64,000 nt of DNA from Anastrepha obliqua. Taxonomy: Eukaryota; Arthropoda; Insecta; Diptera; Tephritidae. Made by a program: the position numbers and the translations under genes. The notes beneath the pieces are model-generated. The model searched no databases and was not told the origin of the DNA. It saw only the letters and a program-made list of their open reading frames with translations. The stretch covers positions 42,062,501-42,126,500 of the forward strand of contig NC_072896.1 in NCBI RefSeq assembly GCF_027943255.1, given 5' to 3'. Each line of letters starts with the position of its first letter. Within the stretch, counting starts at the first letter, position 1. This document shows positions 22,480-34,724 of the stretch, in pieces.

Positions 22480-25400
22480 AGCAATGTAGCTAAAAAAAGA
22501 CGAAGGAACATGTAATTCTATCCATGTTTGGTTTGCCTTTTTGATTATCACAAACGCACGCTCATAGGAATAAGTGCACACATATGCTTGAATCAATAAA
22601 ATAAGCAATAATACAGCAAAACAAGGAATACCATAACCATTGCGCTTTCGACCGCAAAAACATTGGTAACAGCATAAACAGCAGCAACAAGCGAAATGGC
22701 CTGAAGGCTCCGACAATTGCATAGGACCTGATTTCGCATATGATTTTATGATTATACACCCTTTGAAGACGTCGTCAACGACGTGATGGCCTGACGAAGT
22801 GATGAGCTGGAAAGTATCTTCTCCCTGGATTGGCTAAAAAGCCAAAGAAGCACGCAGCACACAGTTAGCGTGCAGTAAGACAGCCAAGCAGACGTATAGC
22901 CTGGCAAACAAGCCTAAAAAATTGAAGTGAGTATACGGATAGATATGTAGATATCTACATATACATGTATGTATGCGTGTGTATAATAAATATGGCCTGG
23001 AGTGAGTTGGATGGAAGACATAAACAGACTGATGTGTTAACGAGACAGTTCAGTTTAAAGTAAACAAACCGAAAAGCTGCAATGAGCAAACAAGCAGTAG
23101 TTACGGCAACGGCAACAGTGACGGTGCCGGCTGTGCTAGGGACGAGCGGTACAATTCTTTCGCTTCAAAAATTAAGCAAATATAATCAGACGTTAAGAAT
23201 TCGTTGAGGATGCATTCGGGTCAGAAAACGGATTGTGTATGTATTAGTATTCACAAGTGGTGCGCGAATCGATGATTGCAAATAAGTTTAGCAAAGCAAA
23301 GCGAAAGGCGAAGGCGAAGACGATGACGATGACTCCAACAAGTACAAAGCATCCAGAGGAAGCCCATAAGCGGAAAAACAAAAGGAGGAGTAGAAAGACG
23401 AGAGAGTAGCGGACTTAATAATGGTGTTGGCCGGCAGGTAGTGTGAATCGCGATGCTGTTGAAGCGATGATTGTACGAGCAATGGTCATAATAATAATAA
23501 TGATTGGTAATGGACATGATGACAATCAATGTGCAACATGGTGATTAGAGGCAACTGCCAACACTTGTCCGCTGTGCACTCGTTGCGGCATTGAAGCGTT
23601 GCAATACCAGACACGTACCCACTTAAGCACTTAGCAACTCAGCGAGAGACAGCAAGACATCTAGCCACTTAAAAGCCATAGCCCATCCTCGTTTGGACAG
23701 CCATTCGAATTAAAGTTTGGCATTTGCAACTGCCGCACCAAAATTGCAATGCCTACATTTGTTACTGTAGCCTTCCTTATTCGTAGTCACGTTGGCAAGA
23801 ATGCTTTTGGAAGAACTGTCTTATTGATTTATTATGTATGTACACTGTTCAACAAGAATTTATTCACATTAAAATTAAGGGCAAAAACAAAATTCTCAGT
23901 CAATTTTATTCAAATTATTACGGCAAATATTACAAATTATTATTACAGGTTCTGGTAGATTTTTACTTTTTTAACACCAAAAAACCACTCAATTTGTCAA
24001 AAATTCTAGCTTTTTTGTTGTAATATGCGGAAATAATCGTAGAACGCTATTTGTTTATTACTTCATTCGCCTAAAAAATATATTTGAATTCTGAGCCAGC
24101 ACTAAAGCAAACTGGTCCCAAAGAATCCGCGCATCGCCAGTCTTGAAATTTTGAAAAAATTAGTCCTCGTCCCTACATTTCTGATCAAATTTCGCCCTTC
24201 CACGATGTACAAATAGTTCAAAGGCGCACTCATGTTTTATGTCTTAATCCCAATTTACACACAGAGACATCTGGAAAGGAGACACTGGAAATTCTCTTTC
24301 GATGTTTCATTCGCGGTCACACGGGCAAGTTTGAGAATAAGCTTGACAATACGAATAAGAAGTTGAAGGCGTGTCGCCAGTACGGGAACAAAAATCGCTA
24401 TCTCTTCCCCGTCTGTCATTCTCCCACGAACAAAATATTTCCCTTACAAATATGTAAATCGGGACCTACTCAGAAAAGAGCACAAAACACAGCGAGTTTT
24501 GTACCTACCTCTGTCTGTAAAAAAGCATATCTTAATATGATCATTCTAAGTAGTCAGGCAATAAACATCCCTGAAAAAACTTCTGAAGGGAGAAATTTCC
24601 CCAATGTGTCTTCATTGCGTGTGACATTTTTGAAATCAAACCCAGAAATCTCTCACCAGATGAGACTTATTTTAACAATCCAACATAATTGCGCCTCAAA
24701 TGACTTCGCACTTATAGCAGCCGTTGTCTACTGCGTTGAGTGATGTGGCCATTAAAACAATCCCTTCTTCTCTTCTGGTGACATTCCCTTCCCGAAACTA
24801 CTTTCTGCATTACTTCGGGATGGCCCAGAACGGCGTACGTTAAGTGGACCAGTCTAGGTCCTACATATTTGTACTCAGCTTCATGCCTTGAGCTCCTTTT
24901 CTTATTTGTCTATCTGTGCCATATTTGTGTCTATTTTCCACAATTGACTCCAGCGTCCTTTTGATATATGGAGGTTTTGTGTCATGCTGTTTTATGCTCC
25001 GCTCTTTGAAGCAAAAGGAACATTAAATTTGTTAATATCGACTTGTTCTCGTCTGATATCTTCGCGAGCGTTACCTCATTCGTTCGTCGGCCAAACAATT
25101 AAGGTTTCCTTACTTAAGTGTTCCTACTCTTTTGCTATTTGGAAAATAATGTAGTAGGGGTTGTCTACCAGGTTAAAACAGTAAAGGTACGACCTTACTT
25201 AATTGTGTTATCCAGCTCTCACTGTTTATAAGTATTATATTTTTAACTTAATGGTATGTATTTGTTATAATCGGTAACGAGGTCTTGTTCTTAAACTAAG
25301 TAGTTAGCTAAGTAAATATTTATTTGCTTAGTTATCCTCTTAAAACCCCATCCCCTTTCAACCTCAGCTGTACACAGTTAATTCATTAAATATTCTTACG

Positions 25401-25485
25401 TTCCTCCCACAGTCAGATCTACTTGTACTGGAACCGCCCTGATTTAAATGGACTGTTGCCAAGGGGGCAACTGTATTCGAAACCC
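22480..25485. other. Spacer without recognised genes
   Basis: Includes a purine-rich aaggcgaaggcgaagacgat stretch near 23300-23330, an (ATA/ATG) run at 23490, and tatgtatg repeats near 22950. The open frame 23251-23529 (minus) is low-complexity. 24363-24743 (plus, 126 codons) has no motif I recognise. No splice-flanked coding block was evident. Confidence 0.45.
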
Positions 25486-25487
25486 CG

Positions 25488-25714
25488 GGCGTAAGTTCGA
25501 AACTCTGGACATAAAACACCAACTTATATATTAGAAAGAGTTTTCTCTAGTAGCGGTATCTCCTTGGCACGCAATGATAAACCTCCAGTGTATTTCTGCC
25601 ATGAAAAAGCTTCTCATAAAAAAATGATCTGCTGTACGGAGGCGGCGTGAAACTATAGGTCCCTCCATTTGTGGAATGCATCAAGACGATAATCGCAAAT
25701 AGACGAAGGAGCTC
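25488..25714 (+). repeat. tRNA-derived SINE, copy B (5'-damaged)
   Basis: A B-box remnant (aagttcgaaactctgg) at about 25494 is followed by the SINE body: ctctagtagcggtatc, gcaatgataaacctccag, tatttctgccatgaaaaagc, gatctgctgtacggaggcgg, ggtccctccatttgtgg and gacgaaggagctcg. The A-box part is not recognisable. The sense strand is plus. Confidence 0.85.
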
Positions 25715-25784
25715 GTTTGTGCAAAATTTCCGACACATTTTCAAATTGCTTGCTTGATTTGAAATCAAAATATAGTACTATAGT

Positions 25785-26270
25785 GTCAAAGCAAACGATC
25801 TTGGTAGAATATACCGAGAGTGTGGATATACTAGTCAAAGCATGCGGAAATCTTCCTGCAGCTAGCACGGCCAATATACAACCAGCTCCCTGCAAACAAT
25901 GACTGGATATTAATGCAGGAATAATTCAAGAAGCGAGCTCAAGATGGGAAAGAACCAACTCATGCAGGATCGCGAAAATCATGCTGCGCAGGCACAATGT
26001 CAGGTCTACAAACCATATTTTATCTCTTCCCAGAGTGAGTGTAAACTTTTGGTAGGGGCACTGACGGTGCATTGTCTCCCTCCATCGTACGCGGCCAAAA
26101 TACAGCTAGTGCTGAACGACAATTGCACAATATGTAACGAGTCAAAGTCACGAGAGGAACTCTGAAACACCTACTCTGCCACTGCCCTGCATTTAGCAAA
26201 ACATCATCATTTTCAACTAGAAAGTGTGGCAGAACCAAAAATAACCACCCTACTTACATTATTTAAACTG
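25785..26270 (+). pseudogene. LINE ORF2 C-terminal relic (post-RNase H and Zn-knuckle)
   Basis: The plus strand reads STANIQPAPCKQ (about 25870), SRWERTNSCRIAKIMLRRHN (25940), ILSLPRVS/ECKLLVGALT (26020-26060), and a knuckle-like CTICNESKSREEL (26126) with a following LLCHCPAFS in another frame (26180). It corresponds to the C-terminal end of the RNase H LINEs seen at 9.4 and 53.6 kb. The catalytic RNase H residues upstream are unreadable. Two frameshifts at minimum. Confidence 0.72.
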
Positions 26271-26274
26271 TGTA

Positions 26275-28230
26275 TTCAATACTAAATATAAAGTGCCTGA
26301 ACTATCCATACAAACACCTGGTGTCACTATAGGACAATTTCTGGTCTATGTGCAATCTAGAGGATCCGCCAAGTTCAACCTAACCGAACTAGAATGCTCC
26401 AATGAGAATTCACCACGATTTGTCAAAACGTCACTTTTTTTAATTTTCTGCCTTTTACTAATGAAAACTTTTATTCTTTCCCAATGGGAAAGTAATATTA
26501 TTTTAAGAACAGTATCACGCTAATATTTAATAAACGCGCTGCTTAAAAAATTCTTGGAAACTTTGCGTTTTTGACGTCTCAAAACGTACCTTACTCAGTC
26601 CTCAAGACCAAAATCGGCACTGAACCGTAACTCGTTGAGTAAGTATGGGAAGTGTGATATTTGGGTCCTTCAAATATATACTAGAGTTATTTGACATGGC
26701 CCATAAGTGTTAAGTGAGGTTCTTTGCTGTAAATCATTTCACTCGAAAGATGCTTAAATTTCCATTACTGTAAGATTTGTAGAGGCAAAAATTCCTATGA
26801 ATTGCTAAATAGTGTGATTCCCTTTGACTGCTGTTGGGCACTCTATAGGTGTCTATAAAAACAAACGGCTGTATGAACTTCCAATGATACAGACTTTATT
26901 CTAAAAATGGCCACTATTTAACCACTAAAAAGCAATATTTTTTTTTGTGTTTGACAGTGTTTCCACGTTCTCGCCTTTCCGACCCAAGTAACCAAAGAAA
27001 GACAGAAGCCAAAAACGCATTGAAAATCGTGGGGAATGTAAAATCGCAATGCCGCTAGAGCTTGATTTCAATATTTTGCTTGACTGACAATGCAGAATTC
27101 AAAAAATGACGATTGTAACGTCACGCTGGAGTGCGCTGACAAGACGTTGTTGCTGTATGCGTTGGCTGAAGTGATTGAGAAAGGCATCAGGAAGTGATGG
27201 CATGGAGTTTCGTGAGCGCAATGACAAAAAGCTTGCAATCTTAATGACACAATAGCTACTTATGTATGTAAATACATACATACAATTTTTTAGTGATATA
27301 CATACTTACATACCTATGTACATAGCTGCAGACGTCCTATCAAATTAAGAACAAAGACATTAAGTAATAAGAAATGTAAAAATTCTTTTAATATTGATCA
27401 CGAAGTGCCATTCCTCAACTCTCGATTAAATTAAACATCTATGTATGTATGAATGTGTGTGACCGCGTCTAAGGGGAAGAAAGTTAGTTAACGACCCAGA
27501 AATCGATTTTTAGTTTTGACGATTTCTTATGGTTTAAGGTCCTGAAATTATGTTCAAACAGGTCAATTATTTGAGGTAAGAAGGCTTTAAATTGCTTCAT
27601 TGAGTTTGGTGTTCACACACATAATGTTTAGCTTACACAATTAGTGTCAGAAATAAAATGATTTTCCGCCACTATGCACCAAACGCAACTGGTCAGATTT
27701 GGTATGCTTTAAAATCCTTTACCGGTAGTTTCGAGTCAGTATTTAATTCGATAAGGTAACAAAATTGAAACCTTGGCAGTGCAACCCAACTTTACAAAGC
27801 AACTTACTGCATCAGAAGCCGTTGATGAAATCGTACAAAAATAAGTTTCACTAGTTCAGATTTTCTCTGCAAGAAATTTGTTCTTTTGAAGCAAACAGCA
27901 AAATAATCTAAAAAGCTGTGAATATACAAAAACAAACAGTTTTATATGATTTCCATTTTTTTGTTTTGTTCACAATCTACAAAATTTAATAAACTATGCC
28001 ACATGCCGATTGTTGAGAGAGAATAATTCGAGTGGAAAGATTGGAAAGCAAACGCCTTTTCGAATCGACAATTAAGTTGAGTAACGGAACGTCATCAATT
28101 GGCCAAAGTTTGATTGAACAAAGACTTTGGGAAATTTACATGAACGAAAATAAACAAACAACACAAAATCGAGCAAATTGCAGCTTCATTGGTGGCAACG
28201 AATGTAAATATGAGCAAATCTGCAAATATT
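26275..28230. other. Spacer without recognised genes
   Basis: No coding motif. Short tatgtatg/tacatacat palindromic runs lie at about 27260-27300 and 27440. The segment 27620-27850 resembled a transposase N-terminus only vaguely and is not called. Confidence 0.4.
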
Positions 28231-28239
28231 CGAATGTGA

Positions 28240-28320
28240 ATACATATTTACATATACATATATATATATATATCCCTGTATATGTGTATATATATACGTA
28301 TAAGTATGTTTGTGTGTGCA
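28240..28320. repeat. (TA)n/(TATG)n microsatellite
   Basis: Run of catatatatatatatat and tgtatatatatacg that produces spurious Tyr/Ile-rich open frames on both strands. Confidence 0.85.
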
Positions 28321-28543
28321 TATTTGTAAGGAACATACACAGCCAGATATTTATGCAAATCCTATAGGAAAAATCTGAGCTTATGAAACAAATGTTTACT
28401 TCGAAACTGCAAGTATGGAGAATGGACTTTTTCCCAAAAGAGTATACCGAAGTTTTCTTACCAATGGACGAAATATAATAATAATATAATAATGATAATA
28501 AGTTAAATATTTGTTATCGAAATATATATTTTAAGTATACCTA

Positions 28544-28785
28544 GGGCCAATTTACACGATGACTTTTCACCCTGGGTGGAAAGTTTACTTCGGTAGAAGG
28601 TCTTGTGTGTCGAGCCTTGCGGCAAAAAGTGCATAGAAGTCAACGGAGTCATCTAAATCGAGGGATTTTTTTGACATTTCGGTATCGTCGGAATCACATT
28701 TTCGCTTAAACGTCAAAAAAACACGCAAGGAAAAAGAGAATGTGCGAAAAACCAATGGTGAAAAGCCATCGTGTAAATCGGCTCC
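28544..28785. mobile_element. 242-bp MITE with TA duplication
   Basis: About 28-bp inverted ends: GGGCCAATTTACACGATGAC on the left and the complement of a GGAGCCGATTTACACGATGG end on the right, both continuing into CTTTTCACC. TA lies at 28542-28543 and 28786-28787. The interior is non-coding (the 81-codon minus frame spans the whole element and is incidental). The features fit a Tc1/mariner-type MITE. No other copy is in the window. Confidence 0.85.
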
Positions 28786-29082
28786 TACAAAGCGAGGTTG
28801 CTTAGCAAATTTTGTACCGCTGTGCTCCAACTTATTTCAAATTTATTGTACAGATTGAACTGCTAACAATACAGATTTACAGACTAACGTGGGGTGATTT
28901 AAATACTAGGAAGCATATTTTATGCTCTCATCAGTTATTCAGCGTTTGAAAATGATTTTCTGCTTAATAAACTTCGCGTGCGTATCTTCTAAATTAACTT
29001 GGTACAATTTATTGAATAGTGGTATCTCAACGCTACAAAATAACATCTTACACATTTTTTTTTTAACTTTTTCAAATACCAA

Positions 29083-29140
29083 GTAGCGCAAAATAATTAT
29101 GAATTTTGTTTTTGAATAACTTTTATAATAAATCAAGTAA
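29083..29140. repeat. Fragment of the 21.6-kb MITE family
   Basis: gtagcgcaaaataattatga followed by ttttgtttttgaataac matches the left end of the MITE at 21560. No right end is found nearby. Confidence 0.65.
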
Positions 29141-29479
29141 AAAAAATATTATGACCACCACCTTGAATAATTAATTCCCTCTTTAATAAGTTTGGTAATA
29201 TTCTGTAACTCATTTAATAGACTGTAACTAATTTAAGAAAATAATTTTATATTTTAACCATTATTTAGTTAACCAACTCTAATGTAATGAATGTAAGAGA
29301 TGCTAGTTTTGACTCATTTGAAATAAAAAAATTCATAAAAGATTCCGTTTCTTACTAAAGTAGTCGAGGGCTGCCACATTTTTCGTAAAGACCTTTCTAT
29401 CCACGCTAACCGCATTTAAAGTTGGAAAATCACAACTATTGCCCCAACTTTCAAAAGTGTTGTTGCAAAGAATGACGTG

Positions 29480-29850
29480 TGCAATCTCGAAGATTTCTAT
29501 ATCCAAACTCTTCGAAGGAATTGTAAAAAAAAAAGATGTACTTTACGACTAAGAGTTTAATTTCGCCCAATCAGCATGGATTTGTATTTCAGTCGACTTT
29601 GTTTGAATTTTTGTTTGCCAGTTTTTTTCTATATGCTGATGATTTGAAATTATTTTATGCGGACATTCCTATGTTACAATCCGAAATTAACGCGCCGTTC
29701 GCTGGTGCAGTAACTCTGGCATCTTTCAAAATTTCAAGAAATGTTTCCATGTTGCTTTCACCAAACCTCAAAATGTTTTTCAATCGTCTTATAGTATTGC
29801 TATTACTTCACTTAAATGAACGTGTAACTAGAGGAGACATTGATTGACTT
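29480..29850 (+). pseudogene. LINE reverse-transcriptase relic with internal deletion
   Basis: The plus strand reads ISKISISKLFEGIV (about 29490-29530), then TKSLISPNQHGFV (29550-29590), the conserved fingers motif. It jumps directly to LYADDLKLFYAD (29630-29670), the YADD catalytic box, and then LQSEINA followed by a frameshifted NFKKCFHVAF block. About 130 residues of palm between HGF and YADD are missing. Such proteins are normally part of I/Jockey-type LINEs; the clade is not determinable here. A possible GNE-ADRLTKQGM-like piece lies at 29930-29980. Confidence 0.8.
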
Positions 29851-30439
29851 TCATATCCCTACTACTTCATCCATGGTGAAAAAATTGTACAGGTATTGCC
29901 AATATCAGATCGTTAACCGGCTCTCAGCGAATTCGGCAGAAATAGCTGATAGGCTGACGAAACAGGGCATGCGTTTACAAAAAAACTGAGATTGTGTTGA
30001 AGATATATGAAAAAAATCAACACAGTGTTCGCTTATGTTGCTTCTTGTCGTCTAAACAACGACTTATTGGACGAGTGTGTGAATATGTGCGACACGAGTG
30101 GGCAAAAATCGGCTGCCGACGGCTCTGCGATGTAGAAGACGAAGTTGCTTCCACAAATTTCTTTTTCACCATATATTATGACCAAACCTGGTAAATCTAT
30201 CATCCTTGCTTTTCATCTTAAATCATCTATGAGATCTCGAGTTCTATTCCGTGTGACTTTTCGGTGTCAAAGAAGTTTTTTAAACTTTTCTTTTTTAATT
30301 TATTTATTCCACTATCTGTGGTAATTCAAGCTCATATTAGCCCTAAGTGATCTGTGAAAACTATTGATCTGTGAAAACTACTGAATTGAAATTTGAAATA
30401 CTCTAATCTTCTTACAGCCACGTTAGTTCGAGATAAATT

Positions 30440-31000
30440 CATGGACATTCACTAAATCCGATCCACCATTCATCAAAAGCATCATTACTGGAGTTTATGA
30501 GTGCATGGGATTATTAGTTCGGCACGCAATACGAGCTTATGAGTCCAATCCCGACATCAGGCGAATAGGTGAAGAGCTCCACATGGACCAAGACCAAAAA
30601 AATCACTTAGTTTTCAGTCAAAAATGACAGCGATGCTCTCATGGTCTCTACTGTCCACCACGAATTTTTGCCACAAGGTCGGGTAGTTCATAAGGGCTAT
30701 TATTTGGACGTTATGAGGCGTTCATGTGCGCTAAAAAATGAAAGGATCTGACGGAAAACAGTTCGTGGGTTTTGCACCATGATAAGGCACAGTATACCAT
30801 CATTATCCGTGAGTTTTTGGCCAAGAATGAAACGAATACCATTTAAATACCGAACAGCCATCAAATTCACCTGATTATGGTCTATGCCATTTGTTTCTGA
30901 TGTCTATACAGATAATAGAGTTCCACAGCTCAAATGTGTACATAAGTGCGTTACAGTTGATAGGGAGTACTTTGAAGACGATAATATCACAACGGGAACT
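30440..31000 (+). pseudogene. mariner transposase relic
   Basis: The plus strand reads VSTVHHEFLPQGRVVHKGYY then LDVMRRS (30645-30730), a block just before the second aspartate. A frameshifted HHD-A-H segment follows at about 30770. The C-terminal block QLKCVHKCVTVDREYFEDDN at 30930-30990 resembles the WHKCI-GDYFEGD end of irritans-type mariners. The SPDLAP box is only faint at 30860. The N-terminal domain is absent. Inactive. Confidence 0.75.
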
Positions 31001-31112
31001 TTTAGATCAAAATGCTATTATTATAATGTTCCTATAGGGATAATTGTAATGAACGTTGAAGAACTCTTTTACTCCCACCTTTAATTGACGCTTCACTCTT
31101 TTGTCTAAATGC

Positions 31113-31264
31113 TTTTCCACACAGGGAAGGGCCTGCAGTTTTATGGCGCCTCCGAACGGCAGATGCCGAGAGGTGACCGCTATTAGAAAAACCATTTGCT
31201 ATAATTTTTTCGAGCCAGTCCACTACCGAATGGTAGCCACGAACCAACTCATTCGGCTAACGCA
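31113..31264 (-). repeat. tRNA-derived SINE, copy C (internally deleted)
   Basis: Sense strand is minus. The tRNA-like head is present as the complement of ccaactcattcggct and ctaccgaatggtag at 31225-31262. The body keeps the rc of gaccgctattagaaaaacc, then jumps from the gaggtgacc block to the cggcagat block, losing about 70 bp. The distal part ends near 31113. No target duplication visible. Confidence 0.83.
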
Positions 31265-31402
31265 GATACTTTCACCTTTGGTAATAATGAGAAATAAATT
31301 TTCTCTTATTTAATAAAATAAAATTAAATAAGTAGCTAGTCTAGAAACCCTGATTTTAATTTTGCGCTTCTTAGAGTTAAGGCGTATTATGCCTTTTATT
31401 TA

Positions 31403-31965
31403 CGAGGATCGTTTAAAAAGTCCGCGTAAAGCCAGAGAGAGGGCACTTCTGGCGTGTATCGATGTTATGTTTAGTGAGTAGCATCTCTTGGAAGAACAAA
31501 CACCAAATTTCACCCAAAGCGGGTTATTTCTTTGTGTTCGGCATTTGATTGAATCGAGGAAGTCGGGAGATTTTCCTTTTCCATCACGTCAACGCACCAG
31601 CTCACGCCTCAGCAGTTGTGGTCGCAAAATTAATGGAAAAAGGATTCCAACTCGCTTAACGCCGTTCATATTCGCCAGACTTCGCTTCCTCGGATTCCAC
31701 GGACTACTATTTGTACCCCAATTTGAAGAAATGGGTGGTGGGAAACAGATTTTAAACGAGGGGATACTGGCCGAAGCGAGAGGCTATTTTTCAGACTTGG
31801 ACAAATCCTATTATTCGGAAGGGACCAACAAACTAAAACAACGTTGAAGGAAGTGTGTAATCCTCAAAATACTCCAGTTTTAAACATAAATTACACCTAT
31901 GAAAAATAGAAAAGGTTTACATTTGCCCCAAACATTTAAGTAGTTTTTATTTTTGTACAGACAAA
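31403..31965 (+). pseudogene. Internally deleted mariner transposon, copy 2
   Basis: It begins cgaggatcgtttaaaaagtc after a TA at 31401-31402. The layout matches the 3187 copy: a ~180-bp 5' segment, the same jump to the HHDNAPAHA-equivalent (about 31580-31610), then frame-shifted SPDFASSD and DYYLYPNLKKW (about 31675-31735) and a C-terminal piece with ATG-less frame. The non-coding tail tttgccccaaacatttaagt is also shared. The 3' inverted repeat is unclear. It is a second member of a non-autonomous subfamily. Confidence 0.82.
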
Positions 31966-33710
31966 CACTCCTCATCAGTTCTTAGCCGGTAGGGATTATC
32001 TTTAATAAAATGCTTTAGCCTTCAATAATAATTTTTCTTGCAACTAAAGAATTTATTTGCCGTACCAAAAATAAAACCTAGTACCGAATTCTTTAATGGG
32101 TGGACTATTGCCTTAGCGGCAGTGTCGCCAACTAGGTTACGATTTCTCCATCCAAAAAGGAGTGCAAATCGTAATAGATTTAATCTCTTTAATTGAGCAT
32201 CAATTCCGAACTATAGAAAATAGGATGCAGCTGGGCACAATTGACTCTTTTTAGATCATCGTCGCGTAAACGTCAAAAGGTAATTATGTAAGAAATAGAG
32301 GCCACACGGAGTAGTAATGGTTATGAATTTACAAGAAAATCACCATTTAGTAAGTAGTGCATTTCCCTGCAGGGAAACTGTAAATTGGTAAATTGTGGTC
32401 GACGAACAAAATGTCTTTATTTGCCTCAACGATTCAGACAGACTGATTGCGTGCGAAAGACGAAAAATTCAAAACCTAATTGTCTCTGATAAACCGATAC
32501 CAAAAGTGTACGTAAAAATTGAAAACCATTGGTTTGCTCTTCCGTTTTACGCATGTGGCTTTCCACAGGAGAGAGACACCCCACACCGCAATTGCACAAC
32601 TCTTTAAGGCAGCAATTCCCATCTACGGCTTACATTTAGGAGATGTAGCAATGGGTCTAGGTATGTGTGGATGTGTGTATGTATGGATATATGTACATAT
32701 GTATGTACTCGTATGCATGCACATTGCATGTTGACATATCTAATTCGAACATTTAGCTACAAAGAGTTTCAGAGCGCAGTGTTTAAGTGCAATTCGGGAA
32801 TGTCAATACAGAATTCCATTTAATAAATTCAGTATTCATGGACTGAGCAAACATGTGGCTGATAGAACAAATACGGAAAAAATTTCATTTCTAGCAACTG
32901 GCTATCGTATTTTATGCTTTTTTTCTTTTTTTTTTTTTGTGTGCTTTTGTAGAAGACCATGATAAAGGAAAAAGTAAAAGAAAAGAGCAAATAAGCGTTG
33001 GAAAGATTGCGAGTGATGGAGAAGAATATAGCATGAATTCTGCTGAAATCATTTGGTATGCGTACATTAACTCGAAATGCCAATGAGTTATACGACATGT
33101 TGCAACTTGCAATTGTCAACTAGCACCAGTATGAGAAGCAATAGTCGACCAACCATAAAGCAGTTGTCGTTCAAATGAATTAAATGTGGAACTGCGGAAG
33201 GTGTTTCGTTGTAAGCACAGTAGTGGCAAAGAAAATAGCATCAGATCTAACAATTTTAACGCAGCAAATAAGAATCACTGTTCGCTCGCTCAAGCTCCTC
33301 TAAACGCATCACAATCATGGTTTCATACAAATGCACGACACTCCATGAAATTTTTTTATATGGAAGAAACCACTCACCCCTTCCGCAAAGAAAAAAATTT
33401 TCAAAATTCAATCCGATTTTTGGGCTACTTAAAACCTATTTAAAACCTTAGTAAATCAAAATTGAATGGGCTATAAAACTGCTTAATTGAAAAATTTCTC
33501 GAAATTTTGATTAAAATGTGGGAAAATTTATTGAACATTTGTTAAACATTTTTTTAATTTGTTTGAACATTTCCGCAGCCAACGGTAATAATGCTGTTGG
33601 AAATATACACATGTGGCAACACTTTCCATCATTGTTTTCGTTTCGTTATATTCCTTTGTTATAAGCATTTAAAATGTTCGTTCAATCAGGTTTAATAACT
33701 GATGGGAATA
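31966..33710. other. Spacer without recognised genes
   Basis: A tatgtatggatatatgtaca run lies at 32670-32710 and a T-run at 32925. 32140-32170 holds a degenerate palindromic stretch. The open frame 32395-32607 (plus) has no recognised motif. Confidence 0.4.
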
Positions 33711-33714
33711 ATAA

Positions 33715-33900
33715 TCAGCAGTTATGGTTTGGTTCCAGAGGTTCGTAATAAACAATACCGGCCATATCCCCAGATGGGAGAATCTTCTTGGGGCTAAGGC
33801 CATCGCTAGGGGTCGGTTTTGGTGTTTCATCTTTATCTAACCATTGGCGTTTGTGAACAGGATTATTGTAAAGGACCCTGAAGTCATTCCACAAGTTCAT
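33715..33900 (-). pseudogene. mariner transposase fragment
   Basis: A 61-codon minus-strand frame reads YNNPVHKRQWLDKDETPKPT at its centre and ends in KKILPSGDMAGIVYYEPLE. This is the mariner block after the first aspartate (usual form NP-RKRQW then K-LLSIWWD-G-VYYELL). The conserved WWD has become a GD. Nothing upstream or downstream continues, so it is a roughly 180-bp fragment. Confidence 0.8.
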
Positions 33901-34089
33901 TCTGCTTCAATAAGGCAACCAAACAAATGTTTTTGGTTAGATTTATTCATCAAACCTGCATTCAAATTGGCGGTAAACACAAATAAATGATAACATTCTT
34001 TTTCGGAGAAGCAGCCCCAAACGAGAACCTTAACTGAATGTTTAACAGTTCTTTGAAGTTGTTGATTATCAGCAGTACGCTAGGACCGA

Positions 34090-34690
34090 TGTATGCAACT
34101 ATTCGTTCAGAAGAAAATTCATAAACAGATATTTTTTTTCCTAGTCCACTCCGCTCGGTAGCATAGGCAACAAGACGAGACTATTCCATCGTCATCCAAA
34201 ATTCTTTAGCCGACCGCGACCTCTGCTCCCTTCAGGTTCTAGTCCAGTGTCATTCTCCTCATACTATTTGGTGGTTTTCTAAGCGTGTGACCTACACACC
34301 GGCACATTTTGCGTTTGATTTGCCATAGGCTGCGTTCCTCATCCATTGATCTCCATAGGGCGTCGTTCGTGTTTGACTAGAATATTCTGCAGATGATGCG
34401 GAGGCATTTGTTGACGAAAGATCACAGTCTCAATGTGATGAGGTTAAGGACCAGCGATGTTCCAGTTCCGTACAACAATACTGACTTCATACACGAGCTG
34501 AATATTCGCAGTTTAGAGCGCCCAAAGATCTGCGAACTCGCCCATATTGTACGCATTCGACCGAATGCCGCCCTTGCCCTGTGTAGTCTGCAGTTCACAT
34601 CTTCAACTGCCGTCTGTCGTGATAGTGCAGCCGAGGTAGTAAAAGCTTTCGGCAAATTCCACCAGGCAACTGTCAACCATTAGATGTTTT
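34090..34690 (-). pseudogene. RTE-like LINE ORF C-terminal relic
   Basis: The minus strand reads VEDVNCRLHRARAAFGRMRT then IWASSQIF, SKLRIFSSCMKSVLLYGTGT (34676-34450), FVNKCLRIICRIF (about 34400) and RCVGHTLRKPPN (about 34270). This is the thumb and C-terminal part of a LINE reverse transcriptase of the same type as 38.0-39.3 kb, where KLRIFN and RRKWQWIGHTLRK occupy equivalent places. One frameshift after the YG motif and several stops toward 34150. Palm and endonuclease are absent. Confidence 0.82.
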
Positions 34691-34724
34691 GATTTATTGC
34701 CCAATTTCGTTCTAAATTTGCCTT

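Noticed and set aside
23251..23529. 92-codon minus-strand frame rich in His, Tyr, Arg and Leu
   Set aside because: Produced by ATA/ATG and AAGGCG simple repeats; no motif or splice support.
27620..27860. Possible transposase N-terminus
   Set aside because: Only vague resemblance in several frames; no motif long enough to support a call.
29930..29985. IADRLTKQGM as an RNase H C-terminus
   Set aside because: A single short motif with no other RNase H block in order; mentioned under the neighbouring LINE only.
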